Of a stretch of DNA of 64,000 bases, positions 36,949 through 45,664 are shown one piece after another; position 1 is the stretch's first letter; every line of letters begins with the position of its first letter. The stretch covers positions 4,827,193-4,891,192 of the forward strand of contig SRSI01000050.1 in the NCBI GenBank assembly GCA_005656395.1, written 5' to 3'. The position numbers were made by a program, and so were the translations under genes. The notes under the pieces are model-generated. The model saw nothing but the letters and a program-made list of their open reading frames with translations, was not told where the DNA came from and ran no database searches. This stretch comes from Strongyloides papillosus (Eukaryota; Nematoda; Chromadorea; Rhabditida; Strongyloididae).

Positions 36949-37932
36949 TTAATAAATTAATCCAATACAGGTAACTTTTGTTGATTTTTCATGATGTATG
37001 ATATGCCTATGCTTGCCATTACATTTTGAACAATTCATTGAGCTTTTAATTGAATAACTTTCATCACTGTCTCTAGTCCTTAAATTATTACCAAACTTTA
37101 TTTTCTCAGAAAAGTCTCTATAAAACTCTTGCTCCGAACGAGTAAAGTCACCTGTCTCATCGAAGACAAATAGAGACTCCCCACACTTGCATATATTCTC
37201 AAGACTAAAAAACCCAAGATCACAGAGATGTTTCATAATTTGAGACAAAATAAGTCTATCTGTATCAACTGATATTTTTTCGTACTTCAACATTGGATTA
37301 CGAGTAAAGATATCCATTGTAACTTTCTTCATAAACAAACGTGGTCCATCTTTTTCAAAAAGACCAAATTTTCTAAGAGATTTTTTTCCAAGAAGACTAC
37401 CATTATAAGGTATTCTAAGTTTACAAGAGCTTAAAATTGTAACTCTAAGAATTTTTGACGTTCTATTTGACAAAGAGATGGAATAAAAAGGATAACGATC
37501 ATTGTTCCCATCAATGAGACAAGCTCCCTTTACATTGATTATTTCACCACTCGTGACATTTTCAAAAATAAGTCTTTTGAGTTTCGTGAAATCTTTGTCT
37601 TTTAAAAAGATATCATACTCACGGTCATCATTAAAATCAATCTTAAATGAAAATTTTTATTCACATATTTCTTAAAATAAGCTTACATGATGTAGAACTC
37701 TATCTCTCAAATTAATTTCGGAGTGCTTTGATTTATATTCAACACGAAGTATCTCATTTTCAGCATAATAAATTTTTAGATACCCTATTTTTGGTCTATC
37801 CAATTTCTCTATATTTCTTACAACTGTTAGATAGAGATCCCTACAGACAAGTTTTAAATTATTTAAATTACTCCATTGTAATTCCTTTAAAATTTGGACC
37901 TTTAATTCATCTGGTAAACTAATTAAATCCAT
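36949..37932 (-). CDS. F-box protein with C-terminal CxxC-H motif (copy 7)
   Basis: Minus-strand exons 37932-37687 and 37641-36949 with a 45-bp intron; 312 codons. Start at MDLISLP with TTTCAG 9 bases upstream. F-box at residues 4-42 (LPDELKVQILKELQWSNLNNLKLVCRDL). Second-exon motifs of the subgroup are present: SGEIINVKG, SNRTSKILRV, IPYNGSLLGKKSLRKFGLF and MDIFTRNPMLKY. The C-terminal motif is CSKCNGKH. The foldback element is inserted in its 3' flank, about 170 bases past the stop. Confidence 0.82.
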
Positions 37933-38092
37933 AGGGCTTTTCTGAAATAACATAAACAAATATCAATACAGTATTTTAAATTTATCTTTATTAAAATAAA
38001 AAAAAGGATTACAACAAAAAAAATATTATAACTTTAAAAAGACATCAAAACATAATCGTTACAAGAAAGAATACAAAATCATCAAAATCACT

Positions 38093-38258
38093 TTGATACC
38101 ATTCATTCTCTCTCAGATATTGTCTAACATTACAATAAAACCCTAGATATTTCTTCAAGTAGATATTCTTTGTAAACGTTGAAGGTTATCAAAATCATTA
38201 GTAATAAGACTCTTGAGTACTCTATTAATGTTTTCTTAAGGACACCTCTGAAAATATC
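38093..38258 (-). pseudogene. Remnant of the NADAR-like gene, 3' end (fragment 4)
   Basis: The clearest fragment: accattcattctct, agatattgtctaacattacaataa, atttcttc.agtaga and gtaaacgttgaaggttatcaaaatcatta align with 42124-42240 of the intact gene. It is degenerate, lies in the spacer between F-box copies 7 and 8, and the rest of the gene is missing. Confidence 0.75.
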
Positions 38259-38491
38259 CAATGCTTCATAAAAAAATTAGTTAAACTATAAAGATATTAT
38301 AAATTAATTGATATTATTACAACAAACTATCTTTCCGTCTGTTGGTCAAAGTTTTTAGCTTTAATTATAACAATAAAAAAAAGTATTATTCTAATCTAGA
38401 AATTAGTAAAAAAGAGGAAAAATACAATTGATATATAATTTTTACTAAACTTATAAAATATATTGCTTATATACAGACAAAATTTAATTTG

Positions 38492-39472
38492 CTAATATAA
38501 ATCAATATTGAGACATTTTCGAGATTCGTTAAAGAATATAAAATTACCATGTGAATTACCACATTTTGAACACTTCGTAGAAATGAATGAGGGATAACTT
38601 TGGAAATCAATATCTTTTACTGAACTATCGTTAAATTTTATTTTATCATACAATTCTCTGTAAAACTCTTCCTCAAGTATTTCAGATTCACCACTCCAAT
38701 AGATGCAGAAACTAAGCATCTTATTTTTGCATCTATTCTCAAGATTAAAAAGCCCAAGCTCACAGAGTTGATATGTAATTTGAATGGAAATAGGTCTATT
38801 AGTGTCAGTTGAAGTATTTCCATACTCCAACATGGGACTACCAGTGATAATATCCATTATAATTTTTTTTATAACTAAGCGAGGACCATCTCTTTCAAAA
38901 AGACCCATTTTTCTAAGAGATTCTTTTCTAAAAATATTACCATTATAAGGTATTCTAAGTTTATTACAGCTCGAAACTGTAATTTTGAGAGGCTCCGACG
39001 TTCTATCCGATAGAGAGACATCAATACGATAACCATTAGTAGTGTAGGTATCCTCTACAGTTATGACCGCACTATTTGTGACGTCTTCAAAAATAAGTTT
39101 TTCTATCTTCGTGAAATCTTTATGTTTTAGAAAGATTTCACACTCATACTCATCACTAAATTCAGTCTTAAAAAATTTTTTTATCCACATATTTCTTAAA
39201 ATTAAAAATAAACTTACATGAAGTACAACTCTATCTCTCAAATTAATTCTGGAGTGCCTTGATTTATAGTCGACTCCAAGTATCTTATTTTCAGAATGGT
39301 AGATTTTTAGATATCCTACATCTGGTCTATTTGGTCTTTCCAACTTTTCTATATTATCTACAACTGTGAAATATAGATCTTTGCATACAAGTTTTAGATT
39401 TTTTAAGTCCTTCCAGTATAATTTTTTGAGAATTTGAAGCTTTAACTCCTTTGGCAAACTAATTAAATCCAT
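38492..39472 (-). CDS. F-box protein with C-terminal CxxC-H motif (copy 8)
   Basis: Minus-strand exons 39472-39218 and 39166-38492; 309 codons. The 51-bp intron between them (39217-39167) has canonical ends but no stop and a length divisible by three, so the unspliced message could also be read through, adding 17 residues. Start at MDLISLP with TTTCAG 9 bases upstream. The F-box is at residues 4-42 (LPKELKLQILKKLYWKDLKNLKLVCKDL). A three-residue insertion (ERPNRPDV) distinguishes its first exon. The C-terminal motif is CSKCGNSH. Confidence 0.82.
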   Translation of the reverse strand: MDLISLPKELKLQILKKLYWKDLKNLKLVCKDLYFTVVDNIEKLERPNRPDVGYLKIYHSENKILGVDYKSRHSRINLRDRVVLHVSLFLILRNMWIKKFFKTEFSDEYECEIFLKHKDFTKIEKLIFEDVTNSAVITVEDTYTTNGYRIDVSLSDRTSEPLKITVSSCNKLRIPYNGNIFRKESLRKMGLFERDGPRLVIKKIIMDIITGSPMLEYGNTSTDTNRPISIQITYQLCELGLFNLENRCKNKMLSFCIYWSGESEILEEEFYRELYDKIKFNDSSVKDIDFQSYPSFISTKCSKCGNSHGNFIFFNESRKCLNIDLY

Positions 39473-39649
39473 CTTAAATTTCTGAAATAATATAAACAAA
39501 TATAAATACGCTACTTTAAATTTATTTTATTAGGATACAAAAAGATTACAATAAAAAAATAATTGGAATTAAAGAAAGATATTTCAACATAATATCGTTG
39601 TAAATACAAATTATAATATTTCACATTGCTATTTAACACAATTAATTCT

Positions 39650-40470
39650 CTTCGAGATGTCAACTAAGAAAAAGATCAGTGAGATATTTGTTATTTTTCT
39701 GAGTGGAATTAACGGATAAAGTTGAAAGTTGCCAAAATCATTGGTGATTGGAATTTTGAATTACCATGTTAATTTACGTTGAAGCAATTTATGGGGATCT
39801 TTAATACTTCTACAGGCGTTGTAATTATCCTCATCATGAACATGTAAGATTGATTTATCTTCGTCATCCTTCATTAATTTATAAAGACCAAGATTTTGAT
39901 AAATTTTCGGGGAGTAGGTTAAAATAAAATCTCAATAATTTTTCTCGCCTCCATTTTATAACATCAGCCTTTGTCTTGTTATGCTTAACAAAGCATATTT
40001 TGACATGATTACATTTAATGGATGCTCTTGGCCTTTTTAAAAAGAAATTGAAAAACATTTGTTTATGTAGATGTTGTAATTTATGACATTGGTATCCTCC
40101 ATTAATGAAACAAAAGTATATATCATGGTATTTTAGTTTTCTTACATTAAAGAAAGATGAATAGATATTTGAAGCTTCCTCAATACAAATGTCAGTTGAA
40201 GATTCAATTTTAATGTTTATAGTTTTGTTACATCTTGGGATAGATAATTCATTTAAGTTTGTACTGTCTCCTTTGTCCTAACGGTTGTTGTATGTGACTT
40301 TTCTTTAGTTAAATGACTTCAGTGGTGAGCACATTTCTTTAGAAATCATTTTTTTATAGAATCGAATCTTGTTTTGATTGTTGTGGTTGAAGATGGTGGT
40401 ACAGTAATAACGGGTAAATTTTAGTTTGAACCTTCAGCTTTAAATAGTTAAATGAACCATTTAGTTTACT
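39650..40470 (-). pseudogene. Degenerate NADAR-like gene
   Basis: Most of the NADAR-like gene can be followed here on the minus strand without an intact frame. Matches include ttgccaaaatcattggtgattggaatttt, aggcgttgtaattatcctc, taacatcagc.ttgtcttgttatg, acattggtatcctccattaatg, and possibly the Pro/Ser-rich 5' part (tgattgttgtggttgaagatggtgg). It sits between F-box copy 8 and the broken F-box gene, the position expected for the NADAR-like member of the repeated pair. The limits are approximate. Confidence 0.7.
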
Positions 40471-40750
40471 AAATATGGGTATCTTTGTAATGTATAACGT
40501 TAAATAATCATATTCAAAAGAGTTTGTGGCACTTGAAGGTTTTCTTTGCGACAGTCTTTTTTTATTTTTAGACAGATTTTTTATTTATTTATTAAGCTGT
40601 AGTGATAGAATAAGTAACTAATTGATAAAACAATTGATATGTTATAATCAATTGAAATAGTTGTAACTACATATCGACATAAAAAGAGCAATCCCCTTTA
40701 CATCACTTAAAGTAACATAATTAATAACTTTTGGTTATATTAAGCGTAGT

Positions 40751-40836
40751 ACTACACTAGCTCTATTGGGTTATTATGTATTTACCCCGTTCAAAATCTA
40801 GGTAAATACACAGTAGCCCAATAAGGCCAGTATAGT
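40751..40836. repeat. Perfectly placed 36-nt inverted repeat (hairpin) with 14-nt loop
   Basis: Left arm 40751-40786 and right arm 40801-40836 pair over 36 positions. Twenty-nine are Watson-Crick; the other seven are all transition differences, so they read as G-U wobbles on one strand or the other (three on +, four on -). The loop is 40787-40800. It could be a small MITE or the stem of a pre-microRNA-like transcript; sequence alone cannot decide. The spacer around it (40470-41040) has no gene. Confidence 0.6.
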
Positions 40837-41039
40837 TTATCTCATTTAAAAGATAAGCTTATTTTTTAACTTAAAGTAATTTTTAAAATTTACTAAATTC
40901 TTCGGAAATTTTATTAAATACAATAAATACATATATACAAAAAATATGGTAAACCCATATATGCGATAAATACAATACATACATATATTATACACAATTA
41001 AATACATTTAAAAAAGATAAAAAATATTTCAAATTAAGT

Positions 41040-41961
41040 TGTTGTGTCAGAAGGAGTGGATTCAGTAGTATAAATTGAAGTATATTAAAATTTCTTCAAT
41101 GGATCACAAGTAAGAATATCCATAGCAATTTTTTTCATAGTTTAGTGTAGTCCATATAATACACTTCATCTTTTACATTAATTATTTCACCACTCTGACA
41201 AATGCTGCATTCAAATTCTTCAATGTCACATCTGTAATCAGAGATATGATTTAAAATTTTAACAAAACCAAGCCTAACAGCGTCAATTAAAACATTTTCA
41301 TATTTCCCCATGGGATTACCACAAATGATACTCTCTGTGATCTGCTTCAGAATTAAACAAAGTCCACATCCTTCAAAAAGACCCATTTTTGCAAGCGACT
41401 CCTTCTTGAGAAGAGTACCATTAAATGGTATTCCGCCAAAATTTTTTGCTTTTACAAAGTTTTATTATAAAATATTCAAATACTCCATCTGACAAAATAA
41501 TATCGAAATGATTATAATCAGAAAAGCGGCGCCTATTGTCTGTAGTATTCTCTATAATTATTAACTCATCATTCCTGGCGTCTAAAAAAACGAGCTTTTT
41601 GATGTCCGTGAAATCTTTGTCCTTTAAAAAGATTTCATACTCACGGTCATCATTAAAATCAATCTTAAATGAAAATTTTTATTCACATACTTCTTAAAAT
41701 TATAAATAAACTTACGCGATGTGGAACCACATTATCCCCTATATTTGTTGGGCACTTTGAGCAATAGTCTACTCCAAATATTTTATTTTCACCATAGTAA
41801 ATTTTTAGATACTCTACTTTTGACCTATGCAATTCCTCTGTATTTCTTAAAACTGTGAGACAGAGATCTCTACAGACAAGTTTTAAATTATTTAAATCTT
41901 TCCAATGTAACTTTTTTAAAATTGGAAGTTTAAATTGATCCGGCAAACTGAGGAAATCCAT
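41040..41961 (-). pseudogene. Broken, mosaic F-box gene (copy 9)
   Basis: The first exon (41961-41716) is intact, with MDFLSLP, a full F-box and TTTCAG 9 bases upstream. The second exon begins normally at 41663 but shifts frame in an A+T-rich stretch near 41440-41500, and the original frame hits TAA at 41423-41421. The other frame carries PFNGTLLKKESLAKMGLF and continues to about 41190. There it jumps into sequence matching the middle of the exon in copy 7 (SGEIINVK), and then, after a further deletion, to a MKKIAMDILTCDP segment (41120-41050). The C-terminal Cys motif is absent. I read this as a pseudogene formed by recombination between two F-box copies. Confidence 0.75.
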
Positions 41962-42120
41962 AGCTAGTTTCTGAAATGACACAAACAAATATTAACATGC
42001 TATTTTAAATTTATCTTTATTAAAACAAAAAAAAGATTACAATAAAAGAAACAGTATAATTTTAAAAAGTCATCAAAACATAATCGTTACAAGAAGAAAA
42101 ACAAATTCATCCAAATTAAA

Positions 42121-43047
42121 TCAATACCATCCATTCTCTATAAGATATTGTCTAACTAACATTACAATAACCCCTTGTATATTTCTTCCAGTAGAAATTT
42201 TTGGTAAACGTTGAAGATTTCCAAAGTCATTGATAATCGGGATTCTTACAACCTTATCAATATTATCTTGAAGCCAATCCTGAAGATCCTGAACTCTTCC
42301 GCAGGCATCATAATTATCCTCTCCATGAATATTCAAAATTAATTTATCCTTATCTCTTTTCATAACCTTAAAAAGTTCGAGGTTTTGAATGAATTTTTGG
42401 AGAGTAAGATCATATAAAATCTTTAATCCTCTTTCTTGTCTCCATCTTATAACATCATCTCTTGTTTTTTTATGTTGAGCAAGGCACCTTCTGACGTAAT
42501 TGCGTTGAATAAAAGTTCTCGAGGTTCCTCTGTATCTGAATTGGTAAGTTTTATTACAGAGATGAAGTAATTTGTAATACTGATACCCTTCATCAACGGA
42601 ACGGAAGGATATGCCGTTGAATACTAATTTTTTAACAGGATGGACAGGTGAATAGATAGATCTAGCATTATAAATGCAAACGACATTATCAGGTTCAAGT
42701 TTGAATTTAAGAGTTCCAGTACCTTCTGTTGTAGGTGAGAATGAGTTTAAAGTCATATTATTTCCCACATACCAACGATTGGCGTATGGAACTGTTCTTC
42801 TTTGAAATATATGTCTATCTGGAGGTCCTTCTCTGAAAGTTGTTCTTCTTATTATGTCAAAATGTTTTTTTGTTGATGTTGAAGGAGGTGGTATGTTGTT
42901 AGAAATTTCAACAGTTGGCTCAGCAGGTTGATCTTCTTCATCCAATTCCTCAGTTAACTCTACATTATACTCAACAGCAGTGGGATCAACTTCCATAATT
43001 CCATTTAAATAGTCTTCATCGTTGAAATCTCCTTCACTGTTCGACAT
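42121..43047 (-). CDS. NADAR-like domain protein (divergent YbiA family)
   Basis: A single coding exon of 308 codons. The start is the first ATG (MSNSEGDF) after an acceptor attgtag at 43073, 25 bases upstream. Residues 1-65 are acidic and Pro/Ser-rich. Residues 130-300 align with the NADAR fold of E. coli YbiA: FNGISFRSVDEGYQYYK against the GK.WPTSEHYFQAQK helix; a W...L...TLQKFIQNLELF stretch; NYDACG where YbiA has NDAYWG; and GRNIQGVIVMLVRQYL against GKNRLGYLLMELREQL. About 30 extra residues precede the last element. NADAR enzymes cleave N-glycosidic bonds, including ADP-ribose from guanine. Here the catalytic Glu position is Asp and the active-site Trp is Cys, so activity is doubtful. Confidence 0.7.
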   Translation of the reverse strand: MSNSEGDFNDEDYLNGIMEVDPTAVEYNVELTEELDEEDQPAEPTVEISNNIPPPSTSTKKHFDIIRRTTFREGPPDRHIFQRRTVPYANRWYVGNNMTLNSFSPTTEGTGTLKFKLEPDNVVCIYNARSIYSPVHPVKKLVFNGISFRSVDEGYQYYKLLHLCNKTYQFRYRGTSRTFIQRNYVRRCLAQHKKTRDDVIRWRQERGLKILYDLTLQKFIQNLELFKVMKRDKDKLILNIHGEDNYDACGRVQDLQDWLQDNIDKVVRIPIINDFGNLQRLPKISTGRNIQGVIVMLVRQYLIENGWY

Positions 43048-43167
43048 ATCGACAAGTGTAGCAATCAGAAATCTACAATAAAATGTAATTAATTTAAGAA
43101 AATTAAACATACATGAAAATTTATTGAAGTATAAAATGATAAAGTGAAAAATTTTAAAAGCAATCAT

Positions 43168-43574
43168 TTAATGCTTGTACTTTAAACTTTTGCTGAAGAA
43201 TGCTATTAGATGTTGCATAAGGTAATATGATATGTGGTTATATTTCATTTATTAGTATGGTTTTAATTTATCAGTCAATTGTACTTTGAATCCTTAATAA
43301 GGCATTATTGAAAAACACCTATGACCTGAAATATTATTTATTCCTTCAAAGATATTGATTTAACTATAACCAAGTATATGTAGAGGTATTCCATTTAATA
43401 TCTTAAGAAGGAATCGATAATAAAAAGTTAATGTATCAAAGTATACAATCTTGGACAATACAAATTTATTTTATTAATAACATAAATGAAATTTCCCCAA
43501 TATAATTAATAAATACTCAAGTGATAAATCTTTACACTCCATACAATAATAAAAAAACAAAAACTTAAACTTAA
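43168..43574. other. Spacer between NADAR-like and right family A gene
   Basis: A+T-rich sequence between the 5' end of the NADAR-like gene and the 3' end of the family A gene, both on the minus strand. No gene seen. Confidence 0.5.
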
Positions 43575-44478
43575 TTACAGTAAATTAATTAAACAATTAG
43601 CAACATTATCACCCAAACCAGCAAAATACTCCTCTGGCATCATTACAACATCACGTAACCGCTTACTTGACTCAGACCCAAACGATGTCCTAGGGTAATG
43701 TTTTATTAAATCACTAATAAAATTATCAATCCTAACATTTTCGGCATCCATCTGATAGGTAAGAACTTCTATAAATATTTTAATAAAATTCAGCTCTTTA
43801 AATAATCCTTTCTTTTTATTTTTATTCTGTACAACATCCGTCGTGATAACAGAATACAGACACACAATACGTTTGTAGCATGAGTACAATTCGTTATCAA
43901 GGTCTGTTTTACTTTGATTGGTAGCGATTACCGGACATCTATGGATACTATAAATACTTTTAGGTACAGAATATACAATATTATCTATAAAAAGAACAAG
44001 ATTAGAATGAAGGAAAGTGTAACATACTTTTTTTGTAAAGTTCAATTAAGTCTAATAGTACAATAATCTCATTCTTAAACCATATCTTGAAGTCTTCGAC
44101 ACCAAATTCGAGTATTTTGATCTCCTCATTGATTGTATAATACATAGGTCCTCCACGTCTTTGAAGAAGTTCCTTTGCTGATAACTCTACACGTGTTTCT
44201 TGTACGGGAAATGGCTTGTCAATAGTTATACCATCACATCGTGGAGTTAAAGCGTAGAGATCACCAAGATATTGATTGATCTCATCAACGGGATTTGGAT
44301 TTCTCTCGCACACCATTTTTCTTAAAACAAAATTATTTATCTCATATATTATGTAATTACAATGAGATTCATAAAATTTTGGAGTTCCTAATGTTGAGGA
44401 TAAATCTTTTGATGAGTATGATTGCCTATGATTATTAATAATTCTATAGAACCTTTGGTAAAAATAGTTTGAGTTCAT
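43575..44478 (-). CDS. Orphan 'family A' protein, right copy
   Basis: Minus-strand exons 44478-44028 and 43984-43575 with a 43-bp intron; 286 codons. Exon, intron and protein lengths are all identical to the left copy at 24025-24928, though the protein sequence has diverged widely (for example MNSNYFYQRFYRIINN against MSNNFFYQTFERIFNN). Shared motifs: SSKD, GTPKFYES, PMYYTI.EE, FK.WFKNEII, TTDV, ELNF and YPRTSFGS. It closes the right side of the F-box cluster and points inward. No domain is recognised. Preserved length despite divergence suggests it is constrained and functional. Confidence 0.8.
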
Positions 44479-45664
44479 AATTTATATCCCTAAAAATAAA
44501 TTAATTACAATACAAATATTATGAAAAAATTTTAGAATGAAATTCACTAAAAATGATGTACATTATGACAAACATCTATCGAGAATAGCATTTATATGAC
44601 TAGGTAATCAAAATGTAACGTTTATAGAGCTAATTAACTATTTTGCAATACAATATAACAATGATAATCTATCGACATACAGCACCTCTTTAACAAAAAA
44701 ATTAATAGTCAAAAAGGTCTTTTTTCATAGCCATTTACGTTAATTGTATATATTATTTCGCTGTTAAATTGTTAAGTTTTTTGTCATTACCTTTATAGTG
44801 ATATGTAAAGTGATTATTAGAAGTAGAGTTGTCCAATAAAGTATGTTCTTGATATACTTAGAATATATCGATCCATCTGGAGTCATTCCGTTCTTAAAAA
44901 ATGCAAATTTTGTAGAATTTAAAAGGTCGCAGGTTCTTAAGAATAATGTAGAAATTTTAATATAAAATAAACTTTTGTAATAATTCATAACTTATTCAGA
45001 AATTATATTTTATCAATTCCCATCATAGAAGTTTATTCTTTTCTTCATATTCCTTATTAATTAATTTCAATCACTAATTAATAACTTTATATAAAAAAGA
45101 AATAATCTTTGATGCACTTGAATTTAAAATTAAAAATAACCAAAAGTGTCTCTACATTTTTAAATCAATAAACCCTTCCACATCATTGATTTCATTATCA
45201 TATCAAAGACGACACTAAGCAAAAAGTCATTTTCAAATCTACCAATACCTATATATAACAGCTAACCAAAAAAGATCAAATAAAAAACCCATAAACAGAA
45301 AGGCAATTGAAAAAATTTTTACATCACCTGATAACTTATAAAACATCTAAAAATACTTCTCTATCAATAGAAGAAGAGATAAAAAATAAGTTAACTTCTT
45401 CTTTTGTTATTTATTTTGTTTGATTGATCTCTTACTTTTTCTATGTATGATCGAATTTTATTAAGTAATCACTTTTTGAATATATATAAGCCATTCTTTT
45501 TGGAATGTCTCAGGATTATACAAAAGTTTTTAACTTTAAACTTATTTTTATCATTTAACATTTTTTACTTCTTTTATATTTTTATTACTTGTCATCAGAA
45601 TCTTTATGCCCATTTTATTATATTTAAAACGTTGTATATTTATAGATTTTCTTACAGAACGATA
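44479..45664. other. Divergent intergenic region
   Basis: Separates the 5' end of the family A gene (-) from the ABC transporter (+), so it should contain both promoters. It is A+T-rich with no supported gene. A ctttttgaatatat...ttttt open stretch just before the transporter's ATG is in frame but looks like 5' UTR or intron, with an acceptor cttacag 7 bases before the ATG. Confidence 0.45.

Noticed and set aside
43048..43167. In-frame 40-codon N-terminal extension of the NADAR-like gene
   Set aside because: It crosses an acceptor (attgtag) and is A+T-rich with a Phe/Ile/Leu-rich translation; the first ATG after the acceptor gives a normal acidic N-terminus.
45443..45664. In-frame 74-codon N-terminal extension of the ABC transporter
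   Set aside because: Very A+T-rich, low-complexity hydrophobic sequence followed by an acceptor (cttacag) seven bases before MGTSRVFVP. The related transporters begin near this second Met.
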